A stretch of 64,000 nt of DNA from Roseovarius pacificus (GCF_900142665.1 NZ_FRBR01000004.1:62001-126000), one strand, 5' to 3'; shown: positions 1-12,193, numbered from the stretch's first letter. The notes: generated from the letters alone by a model not told the origin. Translations and numbers: made by a program.

Positions 1-108
1 CTCCAGAAGCGTTCGGTCACGCATTCCGGGCGCGCCGCCGTGGCGGGATATCTGTCGGTCATGAATGGCGAGGACGGCGGCGAGCGGAACCCAGACCGGC
101 TCCGTCAT
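1..108 (-). CDS. Doc-type toxin, N-terminal part only (cut by window edge)
   Basis: The first 36 residues of a protein that runs off the window. Its ATG overlaps the stop codon of the upstream antitoxin gene by four bases (ATGA). The peptide begins MTEPVWVPLAAVLAIHDRQI and continues with a GGAPGMRD stretch and RTLLE, which matches the N-terminus of the Doc/Fic family (death on curing). In that family the toxin AMPylates or phosphorylates translation factors such as EF-Tu; the catalytic HxFx(D/N)GNKR motif would lie outside this window. The call rests on this short stretch plus linkage to an AbrB-like antitoxin. Confidence 0.7.
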   Translation of the reverse strand, partial: MTEPVWVPLAAVLAIHDRQISRHGGAPGMRDRTLLE

Positions 109-329
109 GCGAGGGCCTGAAGCAGATCGCGATTCTCATCCATGACGATTTCCGCGGCGGCCAATGCGGATGCGACCGCGGGGTCGTGTGGCGTGATCTT
201 CAGGCTGCCATCGTCGCCGCGCAGGACAAAAAGCGTGTCGCCTTCCTTGGCGTCGAGGATCGTCAGCATTTCGGTCGTCAGGGTCATGACCGCAGAGTTG
301 CCGACCTTCCGGATCTTGGTTTCAATCAT
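105..329 (-). CDS. AbrB/MazE-type antitoxin
   Basis: A 74-residue protein with the swapped-hairpin AbrB/MazE signature at the N-terminus: KIRKVGNSAVMTL, then a beta strand and the acidic EGDTLFVLRGDDGSL segment. The N-terminal half should be the dimeric DNA-binding domain and the C-terminal half (roughly residues 48-74) the toxin-binding tail. It is translationally coupled by an ATGA overlap to a Doc-like toxin gene, so it is most likely the antitoxin of a type II pair. A GGAG ribosome site lies just before the ATG, and a perfect palindrome further upstream is the likely autoregulatory operator. Confidence 0.82.
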   Translation of the reverse strand: MIETKIRKVGNSAVMTLTTEMLTILDAKEGDTLFVLRGDDGSLKITPHDPAVASALAAAEIVMDENRDLLQALA

Positions 330-352
330 TGCACCGCTCCATGGATATATGA

Positions 353-364
353 GCGTATATACGC
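353..364. promoter_or_regulatory. Palindromic operator candidate of the toxin-antitoxin operon
   Basis: A perfect 12-bp palindrome, GCGTATATACGC, sits 24-35 bases upstream of the antitoxin start. A neighbouring ATATATGAG extends the AT-rich stretch. Type II antitoxins normally repress their own promoter by binding such palindromes. The TATATA core could also be the minus-10 element, which would place the operator over the promoter. Confidence 0.5.
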
Positions 365-402
365 GAAGGGTCCATAAAAGACAAGGTTCCGGGATTTGCC
401 GT

Positions 403-433
403 CAACAGGCGGCCCGGTTCGGGCCGCCTGTTG
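403..433. terminator. Strong inverted repeat between lpd and the toxin-antitoxin operon
   Basis: Fourteen-base arms (CAACAGGCGGCCCG and its complement) flank a three-base loop, directly after the lpd stop codon. The T-rich side (TTGCTTGTTTT) follows on the plus strand. On the minus strand, where lpd is read, the downstream bases are not a clean T tract. It is most likely the transcription end or mRNA-stabilising 3' hairpin of the suc operon. Confidence 0.6.
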
Positions 434-451
434 CTTGTTTTGCCGGGACCC

Positions 452-1840
452 TCAGCTGTGGATCGGGCCGTCGCCACAGGCGAGCGCGGCTTCGCGCACG
501 GCCTCGGAATAGGTGGGGTGGGCGTGGCAGGTGAGGGCGATGTCCTCGGCGGCGGCGCCGAATTCCATCGCGACGCAGATTTCGTGGATCAGCTCGCCTG
601 CCGCCGGGCCGATGATATGCGCGCCGAGCACGCGGTCGGTCTCCTTGTCGGCCAGCAGCTTGACAAAGCCGTCGCCCGCGAAATTCGCCTTGGCGCGGCC
701 ATTGCCCATGAAGGAGAACTTGCCGACCTTGTAGGCGCGGCCCGCTTCCTTGAGCTGGCCTTCGGTCTTGCCCACGGCGGCGACCTCGGGATGGGTGTAG
801 ATCACGCTGGGGATGACATCGTAATTCACATGGCCGTGCTTGCCGGCGATCACCTCGGCGGCGGCCATGCCTTCGTCTTCGGCCTTGTGGGCCAGCATCG
901 GGCCGGCGACGGCATCGCCGATGGCGTAAATGCCCTCGACACTGGTGTGCCAGCCTTCGTCGATCACGATCTGTCCGCGATCCGAGAGTTTCACGCCGAG
1001 CGCGTCGAGACCGAGGCCATCGGTATAGGATTTGCGGCCCGTGGCGACGAGCACCACGTCGGCGTCGAGCGTGTGCTCGCTGTCGTCCTTGCGCAGCTTG
1101 TAGTTCACCTTGGCCTTGGTCTTGAGCGTTTCGACCGATTGCACGGCGGCGCCCATGATGAAGTCGAGCCCCTGTTTCCTGAGCAGCCGCTGGAATTGCT
1201 TTTGCACCTCGCTGTCCATGCCGGGGGTGACGTGATCGAGGAATTCCACGACTGTGACCTCGGTGCCGAGGCGGGTATAGACCGAACCCAGTTCCAGCCC
1301 GATCACGCCCGCGCCGATCACGACCATTTTCTTGGGGATCTTGGGCAGGTCCAGTGCGCCGGTGGAGGTGACGACGGTTTTCTCGTCCACCTCGACGCCG
1401 GGCAGGGAGGAGGCTTCGGAGCCGGTGGCGATGATGATGTTTTTGGCCTCGTGAACCTCGTCGCCGACCTTGACCTTGCCCTTCTCGGGGATCGAGCCCC
1501 AGCCCTTGAGCCAGTCGATCTTGTTCTTCTTGAACAGGAATTCGATGCCCTTGGTGTTCTGGCCGATCACGTCGTCCTTGTAGGACAGCATCTGTTTCCA
1601 GTCGACCGAAGGGCTTTTGCCCTTGAGGCCCATCTTGGCGAAGTTGTGCTCGGCCTCGTGCAACTGGTGAGAGGCATGGAGCAGCGCCTTGGAGGGGATG
1701 CAGCCGACGTTGAGGCAGGTGCCGCCCAGGGTTTCGCGGCCCTCCACACAGGCGGTTTTCAGGCCGAGCTGGGCGCAGCGGATGGCGGCGACATAGCCGC
1801 CGGGGCCGGAGCCGATGACGATGACGTCATAGTTTGCCAT
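452..1840 (-). CDS. lpd: Dihydrolipoyl dehydrogenase (E3)
   Basis: A 462-residue FAD flavoprotein that reoxidises dihydrolipoyl groups of the 2-oxoacid dehydrogenase complexes with NAD+. Visible features are the FAD-binding GSGPGG at residues 11-15, the redox disulfide Cys42/Cys47 in [13 protein letters not shown], a second dinucleotide fold near [10 protein letters not shown], and the C-terminal HPTYSE with catalytic His441/Glu446. Length is normal for the family. It is the last gene of the minus-strand operon that also carries sucC, sucD, sucA and sucB, so it probably serves the 2-oxoglutarate dehydrogenase complex, although E3 can be shared with pyruvate dehydrogenase. Confidence 0.97.
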   Translation of the reverse strand: MANYDVIVIGSGPGGYVAAIRCAQLGLKTACVEGRETLGGTCLNVGCIPSKALLHASHQLHEAEHNFAKMGLKGKSPSVDWKQMLSYKDDVIGQNTKGIEFLFKKNKIDWLKGWGSIPEKGKVKVGDEVHEAKNIIIATGSEASSLPGVEVDEKTVVTSTGALDLPKIPKKMVVIGAGVIGLELGSVYTRLGTEVTVVEFLDHVTPGMDSEVQKQFQRLLRKQGLDFIMGAAVQSVETLKTKAKVNYKLRKDDSEHTLDADVVLVATGRKSYTDGLGLDALGVKLSDRGQIVIDEGWHTSVEGIYAIGDAVAGPMLAHKAEDEGMAAAEVIAGKHGHVNYDVIPSVIYTHPEVAAVGKTEGQLKEAGRAYKVGKFSFMGNGRAKANFAGDGFVKLLADKETDRVLGAHIIGPAAGELIHEICVAMEFGAAAEDIALTCHAHPTYSEAVREAALACGDGPIHS

Positions 1841-1868
1841 TGGGATTTCCTTTCGGTTGAGCGGGTTT

Positions 1869-1930
1869 GGGGGCGCTGCCCCCGTCGCCCGTCGGGCGAC
1901 TCCCCCGGGATATTTTGGGCAAGAAGAAAG
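1869..1930. repeat. Double-hairpin intergenic element
   Basis: Two perfect hairpins stand back to back in the lpd leader: GGGGGC-GCT-GCCCCC (1869-1883) and GTCGCCC-GTC-GGGCGAC (1884-1900). They are followed by CCCCCGGGATATTTT and an A/G-rich tail. From memory this sequence type is scattered through many Rhodobacteraceae genomes, but only one copy is in this window. It may act as an attenuator or as an mRNA processing site between the MAPEG gene and lpd. Confidence 0.5.
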
Positions 1931-2326
1931 TCATATCAAGGCCGCCAGGAGCATCAGAACGGTGGCGAAGAAGCCCACGGCCCAGATCAGTGAGCGCCAG
2001 GGCCGCCAGCCGTAGTAATAGGCGGGAATGTAGAGGGCGCGCGCGCCCAGATAGGTGAAGGCGCAGGCGGCGGTGAGGGCGGTGGACTGGCCCGAGAGGG
2101 TGATGACGGCGCAGGCGATGGCGAAGAGGATCAGCCCCTCGAAATGGTTGTTCAGCGCGCGTTGCAGGCGCCCGGTGGTGAGTGAGAGCTCGCGCGAGGG
2201 GGCGCGGTCACGCGCGGAGGAGGTATAGCCCGGCCCCAGTTCGAGATTGGCGGGGATGGCGAAGAGCAGGTACTGGAGGACCTGGAGCAGCGCGGCGAGG
2301 GTGAGGGCGGTGAGTTCGGGGGTCAT
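1931..2326 (-). CDS. MAPEG family membrane protein
   Basis: A 131-residue integral membrane protein of the MAPEG family (membrane-associated proteins in eicosanoid and glutathione metabolism). About four hydrophobic helices are visible, with the family-typical N-H-F-E-G pattern in LNNHFEGLILFA and the YLGARALYIPAYY segment before the last helix. The frame is open further upstream, but that part is basic and reads through repeat DNA, so the ATG giving MTPELTAL is preferred. The bacterial function is not settled; many members are only predicted glutathione-linked enzymes. It sits between sucB and lpd and could be co-transcribed with them. Confidence 0.85.
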   Translation of the reverse strand: MTPELTALTLAALLQVLQYLLFAIPANLELGPGYTSSARDRAPSRELSLTTGRLQRALNNHFEGLILFAIACAVITLSGQSTALTAACAFTYLGARALYIPAYYYGWRPWRSLIWAVGFFATVLMLLAALI

Positions 2327-2348
2327 GGAGTGTTCCGTGCGGAGGCGC

Positions 2349-2378
2349 GGTGCGCAGTGAATGCGCACCCTACGGGGG
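2349..2378. repeat. Palindromic repeat with CCTACGG tail
   Basis: The stem GGTGCGCA/TGCGCACC (2349-2356 and 2362-2369) has a five-base loop and is followed by CCTACGGGG. The same stem and tail recur in the opposite orientation at 52703-52728, and a related stem occurs at 7399-7422. It lies between the small lipoprotein gene and the MAPEG gene. Confidence 0.65.
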
Positions 2379-2397
2379 GCAGGGTGCACTATTTTAC

Positions 2398-2733
2398 TTA
2401 ATTCCTGCACGATCCTTCATAGAGAAAAGCATCGGCCACGATGGTTTTGCGATCAATTTTCCAGCCATTAGGGCATATATTCTCTTCAGCGACAAATTGG
2501 CCAATGTAGTTTAGGCGCGTGTCTTCTTGGAGCTCGGGGGCGACCAAACCATTCAGGTGGTTTTCGGCAAAAGCATGGCGAAAGGTTACTCTACCTTCTT
2601 GATCTCGTTGCACTGCTCCACTGCCTGATGCAATATCGAGAGCCGTGTTAGGTTGCCCACTTACCAACGCTGCAGTTGTCGGATTGCAAGCTGACAATAG
2701 TAAAAATGCCAAAGCGCACTTTCCTGTGTGCAT
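2398..2733 (-). CDS. Small lipoprotein of unknown function, low GC
   Basis: A 111-residue protein with a signal peptide and lipobox ending in LSAC, so Cys16 should be the lipidated residue. Two further cysteines in the C-terminal half (ENICPNGW and YEGSCRN) could form a disulfide in the periplasm. I do not recognise the family. Its DNA is clearly richer in A and T than the suc genes around it, and its codon use lacks their strong G/C wobble bias, which suggests a recent arrival. It lies downstream of sucB on the same strand, bracketed by two palindromic repeat elements. Confidence 0.7.
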   Translation of the reverse strand: MHTGKCALAFLLLSACNPTTAALVSGQPNTALDIASGSGAVQRDQEGRVTFRHAFAENHLNGLVAPELQEDTRLNYIGQFVAEENICPNGWKIDRKTIVADAFLYEGSCRN

Positions 2734-2754
2734 ATTTGTACTCCCAGTGGCATA

Positions 2755-2778
2755 GGCGGGGTGAACTCCGCCCTACGG
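2755..2778. repeat. Palindromic repeat with CTACGG tail
   Basis: A short inverted repeat, GGCGG-ggtgaact-CCGCC, is followed by CTACGG, the same tail as the elements at 2349 and 61939. It separates sucB from the small lipoprotein gene. Confidence 0.5.
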
Positions 2779-2813
2779 TGGTATCGGATGGGATTTTACC
2801 CCATCCAGATCAA

Positions 2814-4340
<1,527 letters not shown>

Positions 4341-4343
4341 GCG

Positions 4344-7304
4344 TTATTTCCCTTCGATGGTGAGCGCGGTATCCACCAGCGCCTCTTGTTGTGCTTTGTG
4401 TTGCGATGCGAGGCCCGTTGCGGGCGAGGCGGCCGCAGGACGACCGGCATAGGACGGGCGGGTGTGTTTGGCCTTGATGCGTTGCAGGACCCATTCGATG
4501 TTGGGTTCGATGAAGGCCCACGCGCCCTGGTTCTTGGGCTCTTCCTGACACCAGACCATTTCGGCCTTCTTGAAGCGTTCCAGTTCCTTGACCATCGACA
4601 TGGCCGGGAACGGGTAGAACTGTTCGACGCGCAGGATATAGACATCGTCCAGCCCGCGTGTGTCGCGTTCTTCCAGCAGGTCGTAATAGACCTTGCCCGA
4701 GCACATGACGACGCGCCTGATCTTGTCGTCGGGTTTCAGTTGCATGTCGGAGTTGCCGTATTGGGCATCGTCCCACAGCACCCGGTGGAAGCTGGAGCCG
4801 GTGGTGAAATCCTCGGCGGTGGAGATCGCCATCTTGTGACGCAGCAGCGATTTCGGCGTCATCATGATCAGCGGTTTGCGGTAGGTGCGGTGCAACTGGC
4901 GGCGCAGGATGTGGAAATAGTTGGCCGGGGTCGTGCAGTTGGCCACGATCCAGTTGTCGCCGCCGCACATCGTGAGGAACCGCTCCAGCCGTGCCGAGGA
5001 GTGTTCGGGGCCCTGGCCCTCATACCCGTGGGGCAGGAGGCAGACGAGGCCCGACATGCGCAGCCATTTGGATTCGCCTGAGCTGATGAACTGATCGAAC
5101 ATGATCTGCGCGCCGTTGGCGAAATCGCCGAACTGGGCCTCCCACAGGGTCAGCGCGTTGGGTTCGGCGAGGCTGTAGCCGTATTCGAACCCCAGCACGG
5201 CGTATTCGCTGAGCATCGAGTCGATGACCTCGTAGCGGGCCTGCCCTTCGCGGATGTTGTTCAGCGGGTAATAGCGTTCTTCGGTGTCCTGGTTGATCAG
5301 GGCCGAGTGGCGCTGGCTGAACGTGCCGCGGGCGCTGTCCTGACCGGCGAGGCGCACGGGATAGCCTTCGAGCTGGAGCGAGCCGAAGGCCAGGGCCTCG
5401 GCGGTGGCCCAGTCGAAGCCCTTGCCGCTGTCGAACATCTTGCGCTTGGTGTCCAGAAGGCGGCCGACGGTCTTGTGCATCGGGAAACCTTCGGGCGCGG
5501 TGGTGAGCGCGTGCCCGATCTCTTTCATGGTGTCCGGCGCGATGGCGGTTTCGCCGCGCTGGTAATCCTCGTCCTTGCTGTCGAGATGCGACCACTTGCC
5601 GTCCAGCCAGTCGGCCTTGTTGGGGCGGTATTCCTTGCCGGCCTCGAATTCGTCGGCCAGGTAGGACTGGAAGGCGGCCTTCATGTCCTCGATCTCGCCC
5701 TCGGGGATCAGACCGTCGGCGACAAGGCGTTCGGTATAGAGGCTGAGCGTGGTCTTGTGCTTCTTGATCTTGTTATACATCATCGGGTTCGTGAACATGG
5801 GCTCGTCGCCCTCGTTATGGCCGAACCGGCGGTAGCAGATGATGTCGATCACCACGTCCTTCTGGAATTTCTGGCGGAATTCCGTGGCGACCTTGGCGGC
5901 GTGAACGACCGCCTCGGGATCGTCGCCGTTAACGTGGAAGATCGGGGCCTCGACCATCAGCGCGATATCGGTCGGATAGGGCGAGGAGCGCGAGAAATGC
6001 GGCGCGGTGGTGAAACCGATCTGGTTGTTCACCACGATATGCATGGTGCCGCCGGTCTTGTGCCCCTTGAGGCCCGACAGGCCGAAACATTCGGCCACGA
6101 CGCCCTGACCGGCAAAGGCCGCATCGCCGTGCAGCAGCACGGGCAGGACGCTGGTGCGTTCGGTGTCGTGCATCTGGTCCTGCTTGGCGCGGACCTTGCC
6201 CAGAACCACGGGGTTCACCGCCTCGAGGTGCGAGGGGTTCGCGGTGAGGCTGAGATGGACCTTGTTGCCGTCGAATTCACGGTCGGAGGAGGCGCCGAGG
6301 TGGTATTTCACGTCGCCCGAGCCGTCCACGTCCTCGGGCTTGAAGCTGCCGCCCTGGAATTCGTTGAAGATGGCGCGATAGGGTTTGCCCATCACGTTGG
6401 CCAGCACCGACAGGCGGCCCCGGTGGGGCATGCCGATGACGATTTCCTTGACGCCGAGGCTGCCGCCGCGCTTGATGATCTGCTCCATCGCGGGGATCAG
6501 GCTTTCGCCGCCGTCGAGGCCGAAGCGCTTGGTGCCCATGTACTTGACGTGCAGGTATTTTTCGAACCCTTCGGCTTCGACCAGCTTGTTCAGGATGGCC
6601 TTGCGCCCCTCGCGGGTGAAGGTGATTTCCTTGTCGTAGCCTTCGATCCGCTCTTTCAGCCAGGCGGCCTGTTCGGGATCGGAAATGTGCATGTATTGCA
6701 GGGCGAAGGTGCCGCAATAGGTGCGCTTGACGATCTCCAGTATCTCGCGGATCGAGGCGACCTGAAGGCCCAGAACGTTGTCGATGAAGATCGGGCGGTC
6801 AAGGTCGGCTTCGGTGAAGCCGTAGGATTTGGGATCGAGTTCGGGGCGGTGGCCGTGATCGCGCAGGCCGAGCGGGTCGAGCTCGGCGATCAGGTGGCCG
6901 CGGATACGGTAGGCGCGGATCAGCATCAGCGCGCGCACCGAGTCCAGAACGGCGCGTTTCACGGCGTCATCGGAAACCTCGACGCCCTGTTCGGCGGCTT
7001 TCTGTTTGATCTTCTCGCCGGCTTTAGCCACTTCGATTTCGGCAGGCCATTCGCCGGTCAGGGCGCTGGTCAGCTCGTCGGCGGGCATCGGCGGCCAGTC
7101 GGCCCGCGCCCAGGAGGGGCCTTCGGCCTCGCGTTTCACATCCTGATCGCCGTCGCCCAACTGGGAAAAGAACGCCTGCCATGCCTCGTCGACCGCGTTC
7201 GGGTCGTTCGCATAGCGCGCGTAAAGCTGTTCGAGATATTCGGCATTGTGCCCCTGCATGAAGGAGGAGGCATGGAAGAGGTCGTTGGGGCTTTGATCCG
7301 TCAT
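4344..7304 (-). CDS. sucA: 2-oxoglutarate dehydrogenase E1 component
   Basis: The thiamine diphosphate-dependent E1 subunit, 986 residues, which decarboxylates 2-oxoglutarate and passes the succinyl group to E2 lipoate. The ATG giving MTDQSPNDLF is chosen because AAAGGA lies eight bases upstream; an upstream ATG in the same frame lacks this. Visible family features are IGMPHRGRLSVL, the GDAAFAGQGVV segment, the NNQIGFTT block and the C-terminal EEPKNQGAW motif. Length and order fit the standard sucA-sucB pair. A 24-bp palindrome lies between sucD and this gene. Confidence 0.97.
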   Translation of the reverse strand: MTDQSPNDLFHASSFMQGHNAEYLEQLYARYANDPNAVDEAWQAFFSQLGDGDQDVKREAEGPSWARADWPPMPADELTSALTGEWPAEIEVAKAGEKIKQKAAEQGVEVSDDAVKRAVLDSVRALMLIRAYRIRGHLIAELDPLGLRDHGHRPELDPKSYGFTEADLDRPIFIDNVLGLQVASIREILEIVKRTYCGTFALQYMHISDPEQAAWLKERIEGYDKEITFTREGRKAILNKLVEAEGFEKYLHVKYMGTKRFGLDGGESLIPAMEQIIKRGGSLGVKEIVIGMPHRGRLSVLANVMGKPYRAIFNEFQGGSFKPEDVDGSGDVKYHLGASSDREFDGNKVHLSLTANPSHLEAVNPVVLGKVRAKQDQMHDTERTSVLPVLLHGDAAFAGQGVVAECFGLSGLKGHKTGGTMHIVVNNQIGFTTAPHFSRSSPYPTDIALMVEAPIFHVNGDDPEAVVHAAKVATEFRQKFQKDVVIDIICYRRFGHNEGDEPMFTNPMMYNKIKKHKTTLSLYTERLVADGLIPEGEIEDMKAAFQSYLADEFEAGKEYRPNKADWLDGKWSHLDSKDEDYQRGETAIAPDTMKEIGHALTTAPEGFPMHKTVGRLLDTKRKMFDSGKGFDWATAEALAFGSLQLEGYPVRLAGQDSARGTFSQRHSALINQDTEERYYPLNNIREGQARYEVIDSMLSEYAVLGFEYGYSLAEPNALTLWEAQFGDFANGAQIMFDQFISSGESKWLRMSGLVCLLPHGYEGQGPEHSSARLERFLTMCGGDNWIVANCTTPANYFHILRRQLHRTYRKPLIMMTPKSLLRHKMAISTAEDFTTGSSFHRVLWDDAQYGNSDMQLKPDDKIRRVVMCSGKVYYDLLEERDTRGLDDVYILRVEQFYPFPAMSMVKELERFKKAEMVWCQEEPKNQGAWAFIEPNIEWVLQRIKAKHTRPSYAGRPAAASPATGLASQHKAQQEALVDTALTIEGK

Positions 7305-7398
7305 TGCGCGTCCTTTCTGACCGACCGTGAGAAGCTTCGGGAGAGACATCCGGTTTTCGGGTGCAGATGTCCGTCGCGAGGCTCCGTAAAGACGGGCA

Positions 7399-7422
7399 GG
7401 GTGCGCAAGGCCTTGCGCACCC
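7399..7422. repeat. Perfect 24-bp palindrome between sucD and sucA
   Basis: GGGTGCGCAAGG is followed at once by its exact reverse complement. The GGTGCGCA/TGCGCACC arms are the same as in the repeats at 2349 and 52709, but the CTACG tail is missing. On the minus strand the hairpin follows the sucD stop by about ten bases and precedes CTGCCCGTCTTTACGG, so it might partly terminate transcription or stabilise sucCD mRNA. Confidence 0.65.
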
Positions 7423-7431
7423 CGGAAGGCA

Positions 7432-8316
7432 TTAACCCTTGATTGCGTCGAGCACGGCCTCGCCCAGGGTGGCGGGGCTGTCGGCGACGACGATACCGGC
7501 GGATTTCATCGCCTCGATCTTGTCCTCGGCGCCGCCCTTGCCACCGGCGACGATGGCGCCGGCATGACCCATGCGGCGGCCCGGAGGCGCTGTGCGGCCC
7601 GCGATGAAACCGGCAGTGGGCTTCCAGCGGCCTTTCTTGCGCTCGGAGGCGAGGAATTCGGCGGCTTCCTCTTCGGCGGAGCCGCCGATTTCACCGATCA
7701 TGATGATCGACTCGGTCTCGTCATCGGCCAGGAACCATTCCAGCACGTCGATATGTTCGGTGCCCTTGATCGGGTCGCCGCCGATGCCGACGCAGGTGGA
7801 CTGGCCAAGGCCCACATCGGTGGTTTGCTTGACCGCCTCGTAGGTGAGCGTGCCCGAGCGCGAAACGACGCCCACGGTGCCGCGCTTGTGGATGTGGCCG
7901 GGCATGATGCCGATCTTGCAGGCGTCGGGGGTGATGACACCGGGGCAGTTCGGGCCGATCAGCGTGGAGTTCGAGGTTTCCAGCGCGCGCTTGACGCGCA
8001 TCATGTCCAGAACCGGGATACCTTCGGTGATGCAGACGATCACCTCCATCTCGGCGTCGATCGCTTCGAGGATCGAGTCGGCGGCGAAGGGCGGCGGGAC
8101 GTAGATCACGCTGGCGTTCGCCTCGGTTGCGTGTTTGGCCTCGTGGACCGAGTTGAACACCGGCAGGTCAAGATGCGTCTGGCCGCCTTTGCCGGGGGTG
8201 ACCCCGCCGACCATTTTCGTGCCATAGGCGATGGCCTGTTCGGTGTGGAACGTGCCCTGCGAGCCGGTGAGGCCCTGACAGATCACTTTGGTGTTTTCGT
8301 CGATGAGGACTGCCAT
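7432..8316 (-). CDS. sucD: Succinyl-CoA synthetase alpha subunit
   Basis: The 294-residue alpha subunit of succinate-CoA ligase, which makes ATP or GTP from succinyl-CoA. The N-terminal CoA-binding Rossmann fold begins at [13 protein letters not shown], and the phosphorylated histidine is His251 in [10 protein letters not shown]. The AAGGA ribosome site overlaps the TAA stop of the preceding small gene, so expression is coupled. Unusually, sucC and sucD are not adjacent here but are separated by a 175-codon low-GC gene. Confidence 0.97.
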   Translation of the reverse strand: MAVLIDENTKVICQGLTGSQGTFHTEQAIAYGTKMVGGVTPGKGGQTHLDLPVFNSVHEAKHATEANASVIYVPPPFAADSILEAIDAEMEVIVCITEGIPVLDMMRVKRALETSNSTLIGPNCPGVITPDACKIGIMPGHIHKRGTVGVVSRSGTLTYEAVKQTTDVGLGQSTCVGIGGDPIKGTEHIDVLEWFLADDETESIIMIGEIGGSAEEEAAEFLASERKKGRWKPTAGFIAGRTAPPGRRMGHAGAIVAGGKGGAEDKIEAMKSAGIVVADSPATLGEAVLDAIKG

Positions 8317-8327
8317 GATGGAGTTCC

Positions 8328-8855
8328 TTAATTAGAAGTGAGATATTGTATCAGCAGACCGCCAGCGTGGCTTGCACTTGGCAGCACCATCGCAACGGCG
8401 AAGGAGTTGTTTTCACCCGCTTCAACTATGAAGTTGTCATTCAGGTTGCCTTTTTTAATCGACCATTGGTCAGGAAAGTCGCGATCCATCCACAGTTGTA
8501 TCTGATGAGAAAGTGCCGAGGTTTGCCGTTCAATCTGCTCGCCCTTCACTTTCGGATAGGACTGCGGCTTTGACACGAAACACATGTCATCGAGAATATG
8601 TACTGAGACACCCCGTCGATCAGTCCAGACGCCATCGTCGTTGAGGCTATACTCCTTATCCGAAAGAACATCGGGCGTGGCGAACGTGGGAACACAGGCG
8701 CTCTTAGCAACAACAACAATATGATTGGCCGTCTCTTCAGCCATCCTTATCTGTTGTCTGGACTCAAAGCGCTGATTGAGAAGCTGAATTGCTTTCAACC
8801 CAATTAATGCCATTATCGCCAGGCCGATGACCCACTTTCGGGTTTGCTTGCTCAT
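8328..8855 (-). CDS. Hypothetical membrane-anchored protein inserted between sucC and sucD
   Basis: A 175-residue protein with one N-terminal membrane helix (about residues 8-24, [19 protein letters not shown]) and a soluble, probably periplasmic remainder with cysteines near residues 54 and 92. I recognise no family. Its DNA is visibly lower in GC than sucC and sucD, and its codons lack their G/C wobble preference. The fit is very tight: its ATG comes two bases after the sucC stop, its AAGGG ribosome site lies inside the sucC end, and its stop lies 11 bases before sucD. It is therefore almost certainly co-transcribed with the TCA genes. Function unknown. Confidence 0.75.
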   Translation of the reverse strand: MSKQTRKWVIGLAIMALIGLKAIQLLNQRFESRQQIRMAEETANHIVVVAKSACVPTFATPDVLSDKEYSLNDDGVWTDRRGVSVHILDDMCFVSKPQSYPKVKGEQIERQTSALSHQIQLWMDRDFPDQWSIKKGNLNDNFIVEAGENNSFAVAMVLPSASHAGGLLIQYLTSN

Positions 8856-8857
8856 AA

Positions 8858-10051
8858 CTAGCCCTTAACCGCCTTCACGATCTTTTCGGCGCCGTCTTTC
8901 AGGTCGTCGGCGGCGATCACGTCCAGGCCGGAATTCGAGATGATTTCCTTGCCCTTCTCGACATTCGTGCCTTCGAGGCGCACCACCAGCGGCACCTTGA
9001 GCCCCACTTCTTTCACCGCGGCAATCACGCCTTCGGCGATGACGTCGCAGCGCATGATGCCGCCGAAGATGTTGACCAGGATGCCTTTGACGTTGTCGTC
9101 CGAGGTGATGATCTTGAACGCTTCGGTGACCTTTTCCTTGGTCGCGCCGCCGCCCACGTCGAGGAAGTTGGCGGGTTCCGCACCGTAAAGCTTGATGATG
9201 TCCATCGTGGCCATCGCGAGGCCCGCGCCGTTCACCATGCAGCCGATCTCGCCGTCGAGCGCGATATAGTTCAGGTCGTATTTCGACGCTTCCAGTTCCT
9301 TGGGGTCTTCCTCGGTCGTGTCGCGCAGCTCGGCGATGTCGGCGTGGCGGTAGACCGCGTTGGAATCAAAGCCCATCTTGGCGTCGAGGCATTTCAGATC
9401 GCCCTTGTCGCTCAGGATCAGCGGGTTGATTTCCAGCATCTCCATGTCCTTGTCGAGGAACAGCTTGTAGAGAATGCCCATCAGCTTGACGCATTGTTTG
9501 ACCTGCGCGCCTTCGAGACCCAGCATGAAGGCGATGCGGCGGCCGTGGAAGGGCTGATAGCCGGTGGCCGGATCGACCGAGAAGCTGAGGATTTTCTCGG
9601 GGGTGCTTTCGGCGACTTCCTCGATATCCATGCCGCCTTCGGTCGAGGCGACGAAAGAGACGCGCGATGTCTGACGATCCACGAGCAGGGCCAGATAGAA
9701 TTCCTTGTCGATATCTGAGCCGTCTTCGATGTAGATGCGGTTGACCTGCTTGCCGGCGGGGCCGGTCTGTTTGGTCACGAGGGTCGAGCCCAGCATCCGC
9801 TTGGCTTCTTCGGCGGCTTCCTCGACCGACTTGGCGAGGCGAACGCCGCCGGCGTCTCCGGCGCGGGGCTCTTTGAAGCTGCCCTTGCCGCGACCGCCTG
9901 CGTGAATTTGCGCTTTGACCACCCAGAGAGGGCCGTCCATTTCGCCCGCGGCGGTCTTGGCTTCTTCGGCGCGCAGCACGACACGGCCATCCGAGACCGG
10001 GGCGCCGTAGGAGCGAAGCAGAGCCTTCGCCTGATACTCATGGATATTCAT
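8858..10051 (-). CDS. sucC: Succinyl-CoA synthetase beta subunit
   Basis: The 397-residue ADP-forming beta subunit. It starts with the family-standard [16 protein letters not shown], has an ATP-grasp fold in the N-terminal two thirds ([14 protein letters not shown] at the nucleotide site) and the CoA-ligase domain with [15 protein letters not shown] near residues 320-335. It is the first gene of the suc operon; the promoter and the paired GTGATCAC operator lie in the 260-bp gap before it. It works with SucD in the TCA cycle. Confidence 0.97.
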   Translation of the reverse strand: MNIHEYQAKALLRSYGAPVSDGRVVLRAEEAKTAAGEMDGPLWVVKAQIHAGGRGKGSFKEPRAGDAGGVRLAKSVEEAAEEAKRMLGSTLVTKQTGPAGKQVNRIYIEDGSDIDKEFYLALLVDRQTSRVSFVASTEGGMDIEEVAESTPEKILSFSVDPATGYQPFHGRRIAFMLGLEGAQVKQCVKLMGILYKLFLDKDMEMLEINPLILSDKGDLKCLDAKMGFDSNAVYRHADIAELRDTTEEDPKELEASKYDLNYIALDGEIGCMVNGAGLAMATMDIIKLYGAEPANFLDVGGGATKEKVTEAFKIITSDDNVKGILVNIFGGIMRCDVIAEGVIAAVKEVGLKVPLVVRLEGTNVEKGKEIISNSGLDVIAADDLKDGAEKIVKAVKG

Positions 10052-10156
10052 GAAATTGTCCCGTTTTGCTACGATTACCCCGTGTGTGTCATATTCGCGG
10101 GACGTGCGGGAAGTGAATTTTGCATGAGTGCGGGGAATTCAAGCCATTTTCCGGCA

Positions 10157-10190
10157 TTTGTGATCACGGCAATAAATCGTGTGATCACAA
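10157..10190. promoter_or_regulatory. Paired GTGATCAC operator upstream of sucC
   Basis: Two copies of the 8-bp palindrome GTGATCAC (10160-10167 and 10181-10188) have centres 21 bp apart, two helical turns. The outer flanks TTT and AAA make the whole unit an inverted repeat. It lies about 110-140 bases before the sucC ATG. The same unit occurs before sdhC at 19368-19401. This argues for a dimeric or tetrameric regulator of the TCA operons; a GntR-family protein is one possibility, but no regulator gene is in view. Confidence 0.7.
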
Positions 10191-10263
10191 AAGATAAACA
10201 TCATGAAAAATCTATACTTGAAAGAATCATGCGCCGGGGCCGGGTGCGGGGCGGCGAATGAAA

Positions 10264-10289
10264 AACGGCGCCGCAAAAGCGGCGCCGTT
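10264..10289 (-). terminator. Rho-independent terminator of mdh
   Basis: An 11-bp stem (AACGGCGCCGC and its complement) with an AAAA loop lies about 25 bases after the mdh stop. Read on the minus strand it is followed by TTTTTC. It separates mdh transcription from the suc operon, which therefore needs its own promoter. Confidence 0.85.
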
Positions 10290-10313
10290 CGACTGAATTC
10301 ATGAGCGGGCCGA

Positions 10314-12193
<1,880 letters not shown>

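Noticed and set aside
431-1993. A 520-codon plus-strand open frame opposite lpd
   Set aside because: It is the antisense shadow of a clear E3 gene: low-complexity Gly/Ala/Asp/His-rich translation, no domain and no ribosome site, as expected from high-GC wobble bias.
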